NCBI GenBank assembly: GCA_031216915.1
Contig: CM062292.1
Span: 202,265,262-202,329,261, forward strand
Reading direction: 5' to 3'
DNA length: 64,000 nt
Origin: Pictodentalium vernedei
Lineage: Eukaryota; Mollusca; Scaphopoda; Dentaliida; Dentaliidae
How positions within the stretch are numbered: the stretch's first letter is position 1; each line of letters opens with the position of its first letter. Shown piece after piece: positions 56,400-64,000 of this stretch. Made by a program: the position numbers and the translations under genes. Below the pieces are notes generated by a model that saw nothing but the letters and a program-made list of their open reading frames with translations, had not been told where the DNA came from and did not search any database.

Positions 56400-57763
56400 C
56401 AGACGATTCGGCACCTGGACGATTCGGCACTTGGGTTGGATGATTCGGCACCTGCGTTGGACGATTCGGCACTTGACTTTAGACGATTCGGCACTTACGT
56501 TAGAACAATTCAGCCCCAACAAATATATATTTGAAGAAAATACATAAATTTTATATTCACGCGCGTCAGGATGATAAAATTTGAAAAGACTTTTGATACT
56601 GCCTGATTAGGTTTAGCCGGGAATTAATGAAAATTCCAGTTACCAGTTCATACCACAGGGATGTACCTAACAGGACTTAGTGAACCATCTAAAACAAAAA
56701 TAAAAATCATTAGCTTCTGTTTACCTGAAATAAAGAAACTGAAAATTTCATTAGCTTCTATTCACCTAAAATAAAGAAACTGAAAAATTCATGAATTACC
56801 TTACAACTGTTCATCTGAAAAGAAAAGAAAATATGCACGGGTAAATCTAAAAACCTTTTCTCTAGATATATTTTTATTGTTATGAGATAAACGCCAATGT
56901 ACTGTTCCAGTAATTTGAAAGAAATCAACCCCCCCCCCCCCCTCACTTGCTCTAGCCCTGGGTATTCGTGAGTGAGCTGTTCAGCGGTCATTTATTGTAT
57001 ATAACTTCATCTGGGGGGTTAATTCCTCCAAGCAAAATTAGAATGCTATGTAAATACACACCAGTCTTTCCTGACAGCAGTATTTCATTTGAAAAATACA
57101 TCTATTTCTTTCGTTCTGCACAAAAACTTATATTTTTTGCGATGTCTTGTGGTCTTTTGTTCAGTATCGGCTCAAGTCATTATGGCTAATATAATTACAC
57201 TTGATGTGATTCAGAGTGAAGGCACCTATGATTTTATTGCATCTTTTAACAATGTTTTAACTGATTATGAAGATGATTACTCCAATTCCCCATTCTTAAT
57301 TGACAATTGTGATTGCAAGTACCACACTTCAGATAGCTTCAAGGACTCTGTAAAAAGTAACGACAAAACGTTATCCCTTTTTAAATAACATGAACTGGCG
57401 CAGTTTGAACGCTAGAATACAAATCAAAACAATACAATAAGAGTTGTAATCAAAAGGATAAGTGCGATAACAGTCATAACATCAGTTCAAGCAGTACTGT
57501 AATCTTGTTTTAACATGCAAAATAAACATATCAAAGCAAGAAATCAGAGTTCTTTGTAGAATCAGCGTATCCAAACAATGTAAAAAGATTGAAAAATATA
57601 CCAATGAAATGCTGGAAAGAGAATTTTTATTCAATGAATGTTATTTTTGTCTTTACGAGGGTGGTGTCAAATTGTTCTAACCCAAGTGGTCCAAAGTCAA
57701 GTGCCGAATCGTCAAACCCAGGTGCCGAATCGTCCAAACTCAAGAACCGAAGCGTCCAAAATA
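56400..57763. mobile_element. Element with terminal inverted tandem arrays, GACGATTCGGCACTTG motif
   Basis: The left array (56401-56520) has five GACGATTCGGCAC units spaced about 22 bp, ending GTTAGAACAATTCAG. The right array (57670-57763) is its reverse complement (AATTGTTCTAACCCAAGTGG, AAGTCAAGTGCCGAATCGTC). The interior carries a LINE N-terminal fragment (57182-57388). No transposase seen. Confidence 0.75.
57182..57388 (+). pseudogene. LINE ORF N-terminal fragment, just before the endonuclease domain
   Basis: A 69-codon frame (MANIITLDVIQSEGTYDFIA..., NSPFLIDNCDCKYHTSDSFK, ending KTLSLFK) resembles the stretch preceding the HLNIRSL endonuclease start in CR1/Jockey-like ORFs (NSPxxxxxxDCxYxTxxEF...). 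It stops exactly where that domain should begin. Short, so the call is tentative. Confidence 0.4.
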
Positions 57764-57796
57764 GTCCAGGCACATTAGACATAAAAATGAGAAAGT

Positions 57797-57900
57797 AAGG
57801 AAAAAAATCGGAGAAGGCTGATTTTTTTTATATGTTTCCGGGACACACATTGCGGATAAAGTGTGAAAAGTCCCCGCGAATCCGAGTTGAGCTTTTTTAG
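57797..57900. repeat. Left terminal inverted repeat of Academ-like element
   Basis: Pairs with 63776-63882. Best-conserved blocks are AAAAAAATCGGAGAA, GCTGATTTTTT, and near the inner end AGTTGAGCTTTTTT. Confidence 0.7.
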
Positions 57901-58340
57901 TTATAGCGTTTTTTTGATGAAAAAAAAATTCGACCCAGCTCCATATTTCTCATTCTTATTCGCCTTAGTAGGGTGAGAATCATAAATATCGTGCTGAATT
58001 ATATTGAGAATACATATCCCCAACAGAAAATGCCAACTTTGTACCAATCCTCACACTCAATGGTGAAATATTCACGAAAATGTACAAAATTACGAAATTT
58101 TTTTTATTGTTTTCATACACACAACGGTACACAACATCCATTAAATCAAATCTACGACTACTTTGGGAGTTAAATTATATATCAAAAAATGCAGAAAAGC
58201 AGTGGCTTTATAATGATATATAACAATAGTCATTTATTCCATAATGAACTGGTGAAACGTGTGAAATATTAACCATACCCCCTAAACTCAAATTCAAACG
58301 GCATCGACTTTTCTCATTCAAATACCGTATTATAGCATCA

Positions 58341-59716
58341 TTGTTTCAATTTCCATGTTCGATTAAATCACATAATGTGGTGTTCGTCAACACTCAAGAT
58401 GCATTGGCATGTAATGTGTGCACGCCCTTGATGTGTACTCATAAACAAATTTGTATTGTACAGACAACGTCATATTTAGGGGTAATTGGTTCGATCATGG
58501 CTGGTAGCGGCTTCGATGAACTTTGGGGGACTGTTTATGCTGGTGGGTCAATCCATCATTTGATCAGTGGTCATGCATATTCAAGAGCAGTTCGTGCCCA
58601 TTTGCTAACACAAATTGCCATTACAAAACTTGTGTTTGAAGAAAGCCGAACACTAGATAACATAGACTGCACAGAAGTCAATGAAATATTCTGTGGACTT
58701 GCCAGAGGTGACTGTACAACAGCTGACGCTGTCAATCAAGAAAGTGTCAACCATCTACTGTCAAAATTACATGAACTGCTCCAGAATGCGTCCGTGGGAC
58801 GCACAGGAAAGCTTTGGGTACAATACTACGAGCAAATAGGTCTTCTCCAGTTGTTCTTGAGAGCAGAGCGCACAGGCGACTGGGAACTCCACACATATTG
58901 TGTTCGCAATATGATTCCAGTATTTCACGCAGGTGGTCATTTTGCATACGCAAAAAGTTCTCATCTCTATTTGCAGCAGATGAATGAGCTAACAGAAATA
59001 ATGCAACAGGATGATTTGAAGTTGTTCACTGAGAAAGGTTACTTTACCATAAGACGCTCAGTTAAATTCTGGGACGGGATATATTCTGATCAGACCATAG
59101 AGCAGTGTTTAATGAGAATGTTCAAGCTCCCTGGTGGTCTCACACATGGCAGGGGAATAACCGATAGCACTGTTGCGAAATGGGTACATGGACTACCTCT
59201 TTGCCTTCCGATATGTAATGCTCTCGAAAATTTTGTTCATGTTCACACTGGTCATGGCGAACAACATCGGGATCTCCGTCAAAGTTCACAATTGACTGAT
59301 GCCAATGATATCACCAAATTATTGAACTGGCTCAGAGTGCATTCCCCCTTTCAGAATAGAGATCCACTACAATTAGTCTCTATAGCGACCGGGCTTGTGG
59401 CCGACGAAACTGTGACCAAGTTCGCAAAATTGGTGAATGTTGCGTATCGAATGTTGTAAGCAAAACGTTCAACAGCATCAAACTACGACGTGTTGACACT
59501 GTGAAGTCTTTCGCATCGATGGCAAATAGAATCAAAGTACGTGGAAGTAAGGTAGTGATTGATCCCACAATTCTGTTCAACCGCATCACATGTGTTATTC
59601 AGTCACAAGCAGAGATGGAAGAGTATCTCAAATATGAACTCGCCCCGAAACCACCAGCATTGTTTGATTCTGCTGGAATGAGGAAGACACAGAAAAGCAC
59701 GCTCGGTAAGATCCTC
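58341..59716 (+). pseudogene. Academ-like transposase, central part (5' of LINE insertion)
   Basis: Long frame 58341-59459. The conserved part starts at about 58464 (TSYLGVIGSIMAGSGFDELW), preceded by a pyrimidine-poor TTGTACAG that could be an acceptor or just the deletion edge. Recognisable blocks: GTVYAGGSIHHLISGHAYSR, AVRAHLLTQ, LFLRAERTGDWELHTYCVRN, FHAGGHFAYAKSSHLYLQQM, FTIRRSVKFWDGIYSDQTIE and MRMFKLPGGLTHGRGITDST. This block order is that of a large, many-copy invertebrate protein family whose members end in an XPG/PIN-like domain. I equate that family with Academ transposases from memory. A frameshift at about 59430-59445 moves the reading to the frame with VVSKTFNSIKLRRVDTVKSF, which runs to the LINE insertion point (STLGKIL). 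The region upstream that should hold the first catalytic residues is absent. Confidence 0.65.
59707..59716. repeat. Target-site duplication of nested LINE, left copy
   Basis: TAAGATCCTC, identical to 61963-61972. Both copies are in the host gene's reading frame (encoding KIL). Confidence 0.85.
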
Positions 59717-59718
59717 GC

Positions 59719-60988
59719 GTTTCAGGCGAACTACTTCTATTTCTAAAATCGTATCTCTCGGATAGGTCGCAGCGAGTTGTGATAGCCTCTGAGTCGTCGT
59801 CATGGAGACCAATCAATGCCGGTGTACCCCAGGGGTCTATACTTGGACCTTTACTGTTCTTGATATACATAAACGATATAACTAGCGACTTACTCAGCAG
59901 TATTCGCCTCTTTGCTGACGATACGTCATTATATCTAATCATTGAAAACCCAGAGCAAGCCGCGGTCATAATTAATAACGATTTGGCTACAATCGAGCAT
60001 TGGGCCAAAACATGGTTGGTCGAGTTCAATCCCAACAAAACTGAAAGTATGTGTATATCGCGTAAAAGCAATCCTAACTCTCACCCACCCTTGTATTTAG
60101 GTGGCTCACAAGTATCGGAAGTTTCTGACCATAAACACTTAGGACTCATACTAAATAATACATGTACATGGAACAATCACATTGACCACATTTGCTCCAA
60201 AGCCTGGTCTCGCCTAGACTTGTTGAGGAGACATAAATTTAACCTCGATCGCAGTGTCCTGGAAAAAAATATATTTCGCCTTTATTAGGCCACTTCTTGA
60301 ATACGCAGACACTGTCTGGGATAATTGTTCTGTGACAAATGTCGCGGAACTCGAAAAAATACAAATTGCAGCAGCAAGAATCATCACCGGAGCAACAGTT
60401 AGTGTCAGTAAATCGTTATTATATTCGGAAACCCGGTGGGAATCCTTGCAAGAAAGACGCCACAAACATAAACTAATTCAGTTCTTCAAAATGTATCATC
60501 ACATGTCACCTCCATACATTTCCAACAAAGTTCCACCACTTATCTCCTTGACGAATTCATCACGCAGTCTTCGATCCAGTGAAAACCACCGAGTTCCTTT
60601 TTGCCGAACGCAATTGTATCAGTCTTCTTTCATCCCCAGCGTTACGGACCAGTGGAATAAGTTACCGTTACCTGTCCGTGAGAACTCGTCATTGATTAAC
60701 TTTAAAACGTTTCTCAGTAATGGTAACCAAAGACCACCAAAGTTCTATAGTAATGCAAAATCTCGCAGGGCTCAAATATACCATTGTAGGCTGCGGTTGC
60801 ACTGTAGCAGTCTTAATTCTCACCTTTTCGATAATCACCTATCACCCAGTCCCTTCTGCCAGTGTGGTGAACGTGAAACTACTGATCACTTTTTCTTTCA
60901 TTGTCCTTTGTTCTCAAACGCTCGTAATTATACGATTAATCTACTCCCATATGTAGCAGATACGCCCACGCTTCTATTTGGCTCATAA
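59719..60988 (+). pseudogene. LINE reverse transcriptase (C-terminal two thirds), one frameshift
   Basis: Open from the truncation point: ELLLFLKSYLSDRSQRVVIA (59728 on), INAGVPQGSILGPLLFLIYI (RT motif B), IRLFADDTSLYLI (catalytic FADD), VEFNPNKTESMCISRKSNP and HKHLGLILNNTCTW. At the A run near 60261-60267 (GGAAAAAAATAT) the frame shifts from the first ORF (ending 60288) to the second (60254-60988). The second carries YFAFIRPLLEYADTVWDNC, RHKHKLIQFFKMYHHM and, at its end, FCQCGERETTDHFFFHCPLF, the CxC...H...C finger typical of this LINE group. Apart from the one homopolymer indel the protein is uninterrupted, so the insertion is young or the indel is a sequencing error. It resembles the common mollusc 'jockey-like' RT. 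The endonuclease is lost by truncation. Confidence 0.85.
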
Positions 60989-61962
60989 TTCTTGAATAAC
61001 GATGAAAACTGCCTTATTTTCGAAGTTGTACATGACTTGATTTTATCAAGCAAGCGATTCCAATAGTTGAAACCCAACACTACGTTCGGATCCCACCCCC
61101 ATTCCGAGTGGGAAAGTCTAACGCCTGTTGTGGAATGCCCTCTCGCGCTTTCCAACTTCTAGCGCCTTGAAGTTTACTTCACCTAATTCGCTACTAAATG
61201 AACTAGAAGTTAATAAGTTGCCTACTTACGATTCTCTTGTGTGTAAATTTTACTTAACATACATTCAACATGTACTTGGTCTGTATTAACTCAGACTTAT
61301 TCCCAAGATATTGCCTGTTAAATACATCATTATCATCTGTTGCATGTGCAAAGTATGCGTCGGAGTCTTGTACCGGCCTCTGGAGATAAATCGCGACTGG
61401 TCCTCGACTCGTCGTGTGCTGTCAGTGGAGGTCCCATGCTCCTTTGCATCCGCATAATGGTGATAATCTCTATGTATCATGTATTCAAGCTGATTGCATC
61501 ATATTAGTTCCTTTCCTCTTCTTTCGATCTATCAGTGCGTCTATTCTTTCTTCTGTTTTTCCCTTCATTTCACATTGAAGTTTAAACAATCCCACCCGTC
61601 GTTGCCTGGCAGTCGAGGCGCCTTCCTCTGCTCCCTATCTATTCTGATGTGACGCTTAACCCGCTTGATCTCCAATCGTAGCAACTAACGTAGTAAATTT
61701 ACAATAAAGGGAGGTTATCGGCCTTCATGCAACGACGTTTGGGCTCTTCCATTCACCTGTACCACCTACAGGAGTAAGTTATACGTTGACAGGGAGACGA
61801 CCCACATAAGCTTTAGCTTTCTGTCGAATCCCTCTAATACACAACAATATGCTTTCTTGTTTTGTGTATACTTTTTGTATCTAGTGTTGTTCATTTTTTG
61901 TTAGTCAAATGTTATTGTGAAATGTATACACATGTCAATTATTGAATAAATACTGTTTAAAC
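60989..61962 (+). other. 3' untranslated region of the nested LINE
   Basis: Noncoding after the stop at 60988. Ends ...TTATTGAATAAATACTGTTTAAAC against the target duplication. No internal gene; short ORFs are chance. Confidence 0.65.
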
Positions 61963-62971
61963 TAAGATCCTCAAAACATACGGTTCCGAGCAAACTAAAA
62001 TCCCAGAACATTCTCTGTTTGTTGTAGATGGTGGATTTTTATTGAGGGCAGTTGTATGGCTTAAACAGTCGTCATATAAGGACATATGTACATCATATTC
62101 CAATTATCTAGTGAGACATTTTGGGGCGAACGTCGTGGTTGTTTTTGATGGTTATGCTTGAACAATGTCGACAAAGGGCATGGAACAAGCCCGTAGATCT
62201 AAAGACAGGTATTCCATTGATATCAATATCTCACCCGAGTTACCAGCCACCACACCCCAATCCGATTTACTTGCAAATGCCAAGAACAAAACCCAACTGA
62301 TCGTCTTCTAATGCAGGAGCTATCTGCTATCAATATTCAGTCCAAGCAGGCCGAGGCTGATGCTGATGTACTGATAGCCGAAACTGCACTTGACATCGCT
62401 CAAGATGACAACAATGTTGTCGTTGTGGGAACAGACACAGACTTGTTAGTCATTCTTACCTCTCGAGTTCAACCGGGATGTAATATTCACATGATGTATT
62501 CCATTACCCCAAACTTACTAGTTTCAGTTAGTGAAATAGCAACCAAAATGGGTGACCATAGAAGCAACCTCCTTTGTAGCACATTCTATAAGTGGTTGTG
62601 ACACTACTTCTGCACTCTTTCGAGTTGGTAAGAAGAAAGTATTCAGTACAATTGTCTCCGATGTTACTAGCGACTCACAACAGTATGTCAACACAATTTT
62701 GGCGGATGACAGTACACCAAGTGCAGTAGCCGCTGCCGGGGAACAACTTCTCCTGATCTTATACGGGAGTAAAACTGTTTCCTCTCTCGACCAATATAGA
62801 TATGTCACTTACAAGCGTTATGTAGCAAAATCTAAACTGAATAAACCCATCGACCTAGCCTCACTCCCACCAAGCAGCGATGCTGCACAACAACATGTCT
62901 ACAGATGTTATCTCCAGGTCCAACAATGGCTGGGCACTTCGCTTCCTTCGACGGATTGGGGTGATCGCTAG
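61963..62971 (+). pseudogene. Academ-like transposase C-terminus: XPG/PIN-like nuclease domain
   Basis: Resumes the interrupted gene in the same frame (KILKTYGSEQ). Features of the XPG/FEN fold: VVDGGFLLRAVVWLKQSSYK (N-region start), VVVVFDGYA (about 62134-62158), EADADVLIAETALDIA (62350 on; DxD), VVVVGTDTDLLVIL (about 62418-62460, DTD) and HSISGCDTTSALFRVGKKK (62579-62636, GCD). The acidic residues expected to bind metal are all still visible. Defects: a TGA at 62159-62161, a frameshift near 62290 (between NAKNKTQL and DRLLMQEL), and another near 62555 (MGDHRSN to EATSFVAHS). The two shifts restore the original frame. It ends VQQWLGTSLPSTDWGDR at 62971, about 900 bp inside the right inverted repeat. 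Nuclease function is inferred from the fold only. Confidence 0.7.
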
Positions 62972-63313
62972 ACAATGGACTTCTTGTACCGACTGCAGCC
63001 ACAAAGCCATGTGCCCCCGATAACCTACTGAATCTGATCAGTTGTGGTTGCAAGAGTGCTTGTACAAAAAGGTGTGGGTATAAGAAGGCAGGACTCTCTT
63101 GCTCAGGTTTGTGTAATTGCAGTTCGGATTCTTGTAACAACCACAGAAACACTGTCCTGTCGGAAATTTCTGAGTTCGATGAATAATATGTATATAGGTC
63201 ATGTCATTCTGTATATAGCGTTGATAATAGTCAATGTAACTTAATCCATGTTGATTGATTTGTACATTCTGTAAATATTATTTATTGATTTTTGTACATT
63301 CTGTAAATATTAT
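62972..63313. other. 3' flank of the transposase gene within the element
   Basis: Includes GCTTGTACAAAAAGGTGTGG and a direct repeat TTTGTACATTCTGTAAATAT at about 63259 and 63292 (33-bp period) before the minus ORF. Confidence 0.5.
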
Positions 63314-63793
63314 TTATTGATCTAATGCTGCCAGACACAGACGTGTCAGTTCGGTCCCAAGCCCGAAAATAGTTGAGTTCTCATGCTGACGAATTTTATG
63401 CCAAAAGGAGAACTCGGCCAGAAGCAGAGGGGGTCTTCCATAATGTCTATTTTGTAAGGAATGATAAAAGTCTTCAAATGGTGGTGGATTTTTTATCGTC
63501 TGTCCAACTAACATCCCGTTCTGTACTACGACCCTTTGGGCAAATCCGTTAGGAAAATCGTCATTTTTTGCGTAAATCCGATACTTTTTGTGAATTTTCA
63601 ATAATTTTTCGCAGAAATTGTCACAGAATGCACATTTTCCTCTAGGTAAATGTATATTAGACATTATGTAGCTCAAAATACGCGTAAACAAAAAATACAG
63701 TTGGATCAATTCGAGGTTACAAAGTTCGTGCGATTTTTTTTGATTTTTTTCAAACGCGTTTTCGAAAAAAGGCTGTAGAAAAAAAAAGCTCAA
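63314..63793 (-). CDS. Hypothetical 159-aa ORF at the right end of the Academ-like element
   Basis: Starts inside the inner edge of the right inverted repeat (MSFFFLQPFFENAFEKNQKK) and reads away from it. It has one CAFCDNFCEK cysteine cluster at about residues 54-63, then KLLKIHKKYRIYAKNDDFPN and EFSFWHKIRQHENS. I do not recognise it. The frame is uninterrupted in an otherwise damaged element, but A/T-rich composition near the repeat makes chance openness possible. It could be a remnant of the transposase N-terminal zinc region placed in inverse orientation, or noncoding. Confidence 0.25.
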   Translation of the reverse strand: MSFFFLQPFFENAFEKNQKKSHELCNLELIQLYFLFTRILSYIMSNIHLPRGKCAFCDNFCEKLLKIHKKYRIYAKNDDFPNGFAQRVVVQNGMLVGQTIKNPPPFEDFYHSLQNRHYGRPPLLLAEFSFWHKIRQHENSTIFGLGTELTRLCLAALDQ

Positions 63794-63882
63794 CTGGGAT
63801 TTTAGGGGACTTTTGTCTAATCGTTCAGTGACATGTACTCGACATGCCCTGAAAAAATCAGCTTTCTCCGATTTTTTTCCCT
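63776..63882. repeat. Right terminal inverted repeat of Academ-like element
   Basis: Reverse complement of 57797-57900, reading TTCTCCGATTTTTTTCCCT at the outer end and AAAAAAAGCTCAACT at the inner end. Confidence 0.7.
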
Positions 63883-63885
63883 AGT

Positions 63886-64000
63886 GAAACCTAATGTTCT
63901 TGGGCTAAAACTCCAGGTTTTCGAAATAATGCATCCTTGCATTTTCAAATTCCACGTGGGTCAGGCGATGCGAACAAAAATTTCGACTTTGTTCGTCTAC
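63886..64000. other. Flank beyond the Academ-like element
   Basis: Unassigned, ends at the window edge. Confidence 0.4.

Larger units (their letters stand above)
59717..61962 (+). mobile_element. 5'-truncated CR1/Jockey-like LINE inserted in the Academ-like gene
   Basis: Bounded exactly by the 10-bp duplication TAAGATCCTC (59707-59716 and 61963-61972). It begins inside the RT, ends with a ~970-bp 3' untranslated region, and has an AATAAA signal at 61945 about 12 bp before the end, with no poly-A tail. Length 2246 bp. Confidence 0.85.
57797..63882 (+). mobile_element. Academ-like DNA transposon, defective, with nested LINE
   Basis: Inverted ends AAGGAAAAAAATCGGAGAAG (left, from 57797) and, in reverse complement, AGGGAAAAAAATCGGAGAAA (right, to 63882). 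They continue imperfectly for about 100 bp (GCTGATTTTT...CCCC....GTTGAGCTTTTTT). The flanks are AGT (57794-57796) and AGT (63883-63885), a 3-bp target duplication. Inside is a broken gene with an XPG/PIN-like nuclease C-terminus. A 3-4 bp duplication and an XPG nuclease are reported traits of the Academ superfamily. Without the LINE and one duplication copy the element is about 3.8 kb. The N-terminal half of the transposase is missing. Confidence 0.65.

Noticed and set aside
1-64000. CRISPR-like arrays, rRNA, tRNA genes and bacterial operons
   Set aside because: None found: tandem repeats here lack short unique spacers, no rRNA motifs are present, and the only tRNA-like sequence is the head of the SINE at 33256-33619.

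Overview
This is a window of animal nuclear DNA, most likely from a marine invertebrate and probably a bivalve mollusc or a close relative. The evidence is a dense field of short interspersed elements with about 150-170 bp tandem cores, GACGGACGG tracts and a 3' hairpin (the Pearl/HINE, or Helentron-like, type known from bivalves), a tRNA-derived SINE, GTGACCTTGACCTT repeats, ACATGTAC motifs, many long G/C homopolymers, and Penelope-like, MULE, hAT, CR1/Jockey-like and Academ-like transposons. There are no bacterial operons, rRNA genes or CRISPR arrays. I see no complete host gene. The best host candidate is one exon of a VPS54-like gene on the minus strand (37637-37950). A second possible first exon, from an unknown acidic protein, lies at 47861-48010.

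Layout. 1-19.6 kb: a run of Helentron-like non-autonomous elements (1-1767, 2203-4874, 5845-7734, 8935-9438, about 12270-13690, 13908-15180, 15797-15998, 16860-19586), with nested hAT-like elements (6369-7232, 7795-8486), SINE fragments and local duplications. 19.6-24.2 kb: a hAT-like element whose ends are arrays of GGTTAATCGATTAATC-type motifs. It holds a palindromic piggyBac-like MITE and a 3.6 kb block of a 153-bp satellite (about 23 copies). A second copy of this hAT-like element at 30.3-30.9 kb lacks the satellite. 24.4-33.6 kb: further Helentron-like pieces, a broken hAT transposase, a 1.3 kb hAT-like element with an 8-bp target duplication (27492-28822), and a complete SINE with a 12-bp target duplication. 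33.6-41.6 kb: quieter DNA with foldbacks, a hAT-like element with poly-G/poly-C termini (36599-37443), the VPS54-like exon and a CR1-like fragment.

41.6-47.4 kb: a minus-strand Penelope-like retroelement with direct repeats at both ends, carrying RT (KPADKGG, YLDD) and a GIY-YIG endonuclease. A MULE with 33-bp terminal inverted repeats and a FLYWCH/MULE transposase has split it. 47.4-50.8 kb: the acidic exon and a decayed LINE endonuclease region. 50.8-57.8 kb: three consecutive elements whose long terminal inverted repeats are themselves tandem arrays, each with its own motif. One carries a 5'-truncated LINE RT (53355-55070).

57797-63882: the most interesting unit. It is about 6.1 kb, bounded by inverted repeats and a 3-bp AGT duplication, and encodes the C-terminal half of an Academ-like transposase with an XPG/PIN-type nuclease domain. 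Frameshifts, a stop and a 2.25 kb CR1/Jockey-like LINE insertion (10-bp duplication TAAGATCCTC) have broken it. Overall the window records several layers of transposons inserted into transposons, and their order can be read from nesting, target duplications and empty-site comparison.
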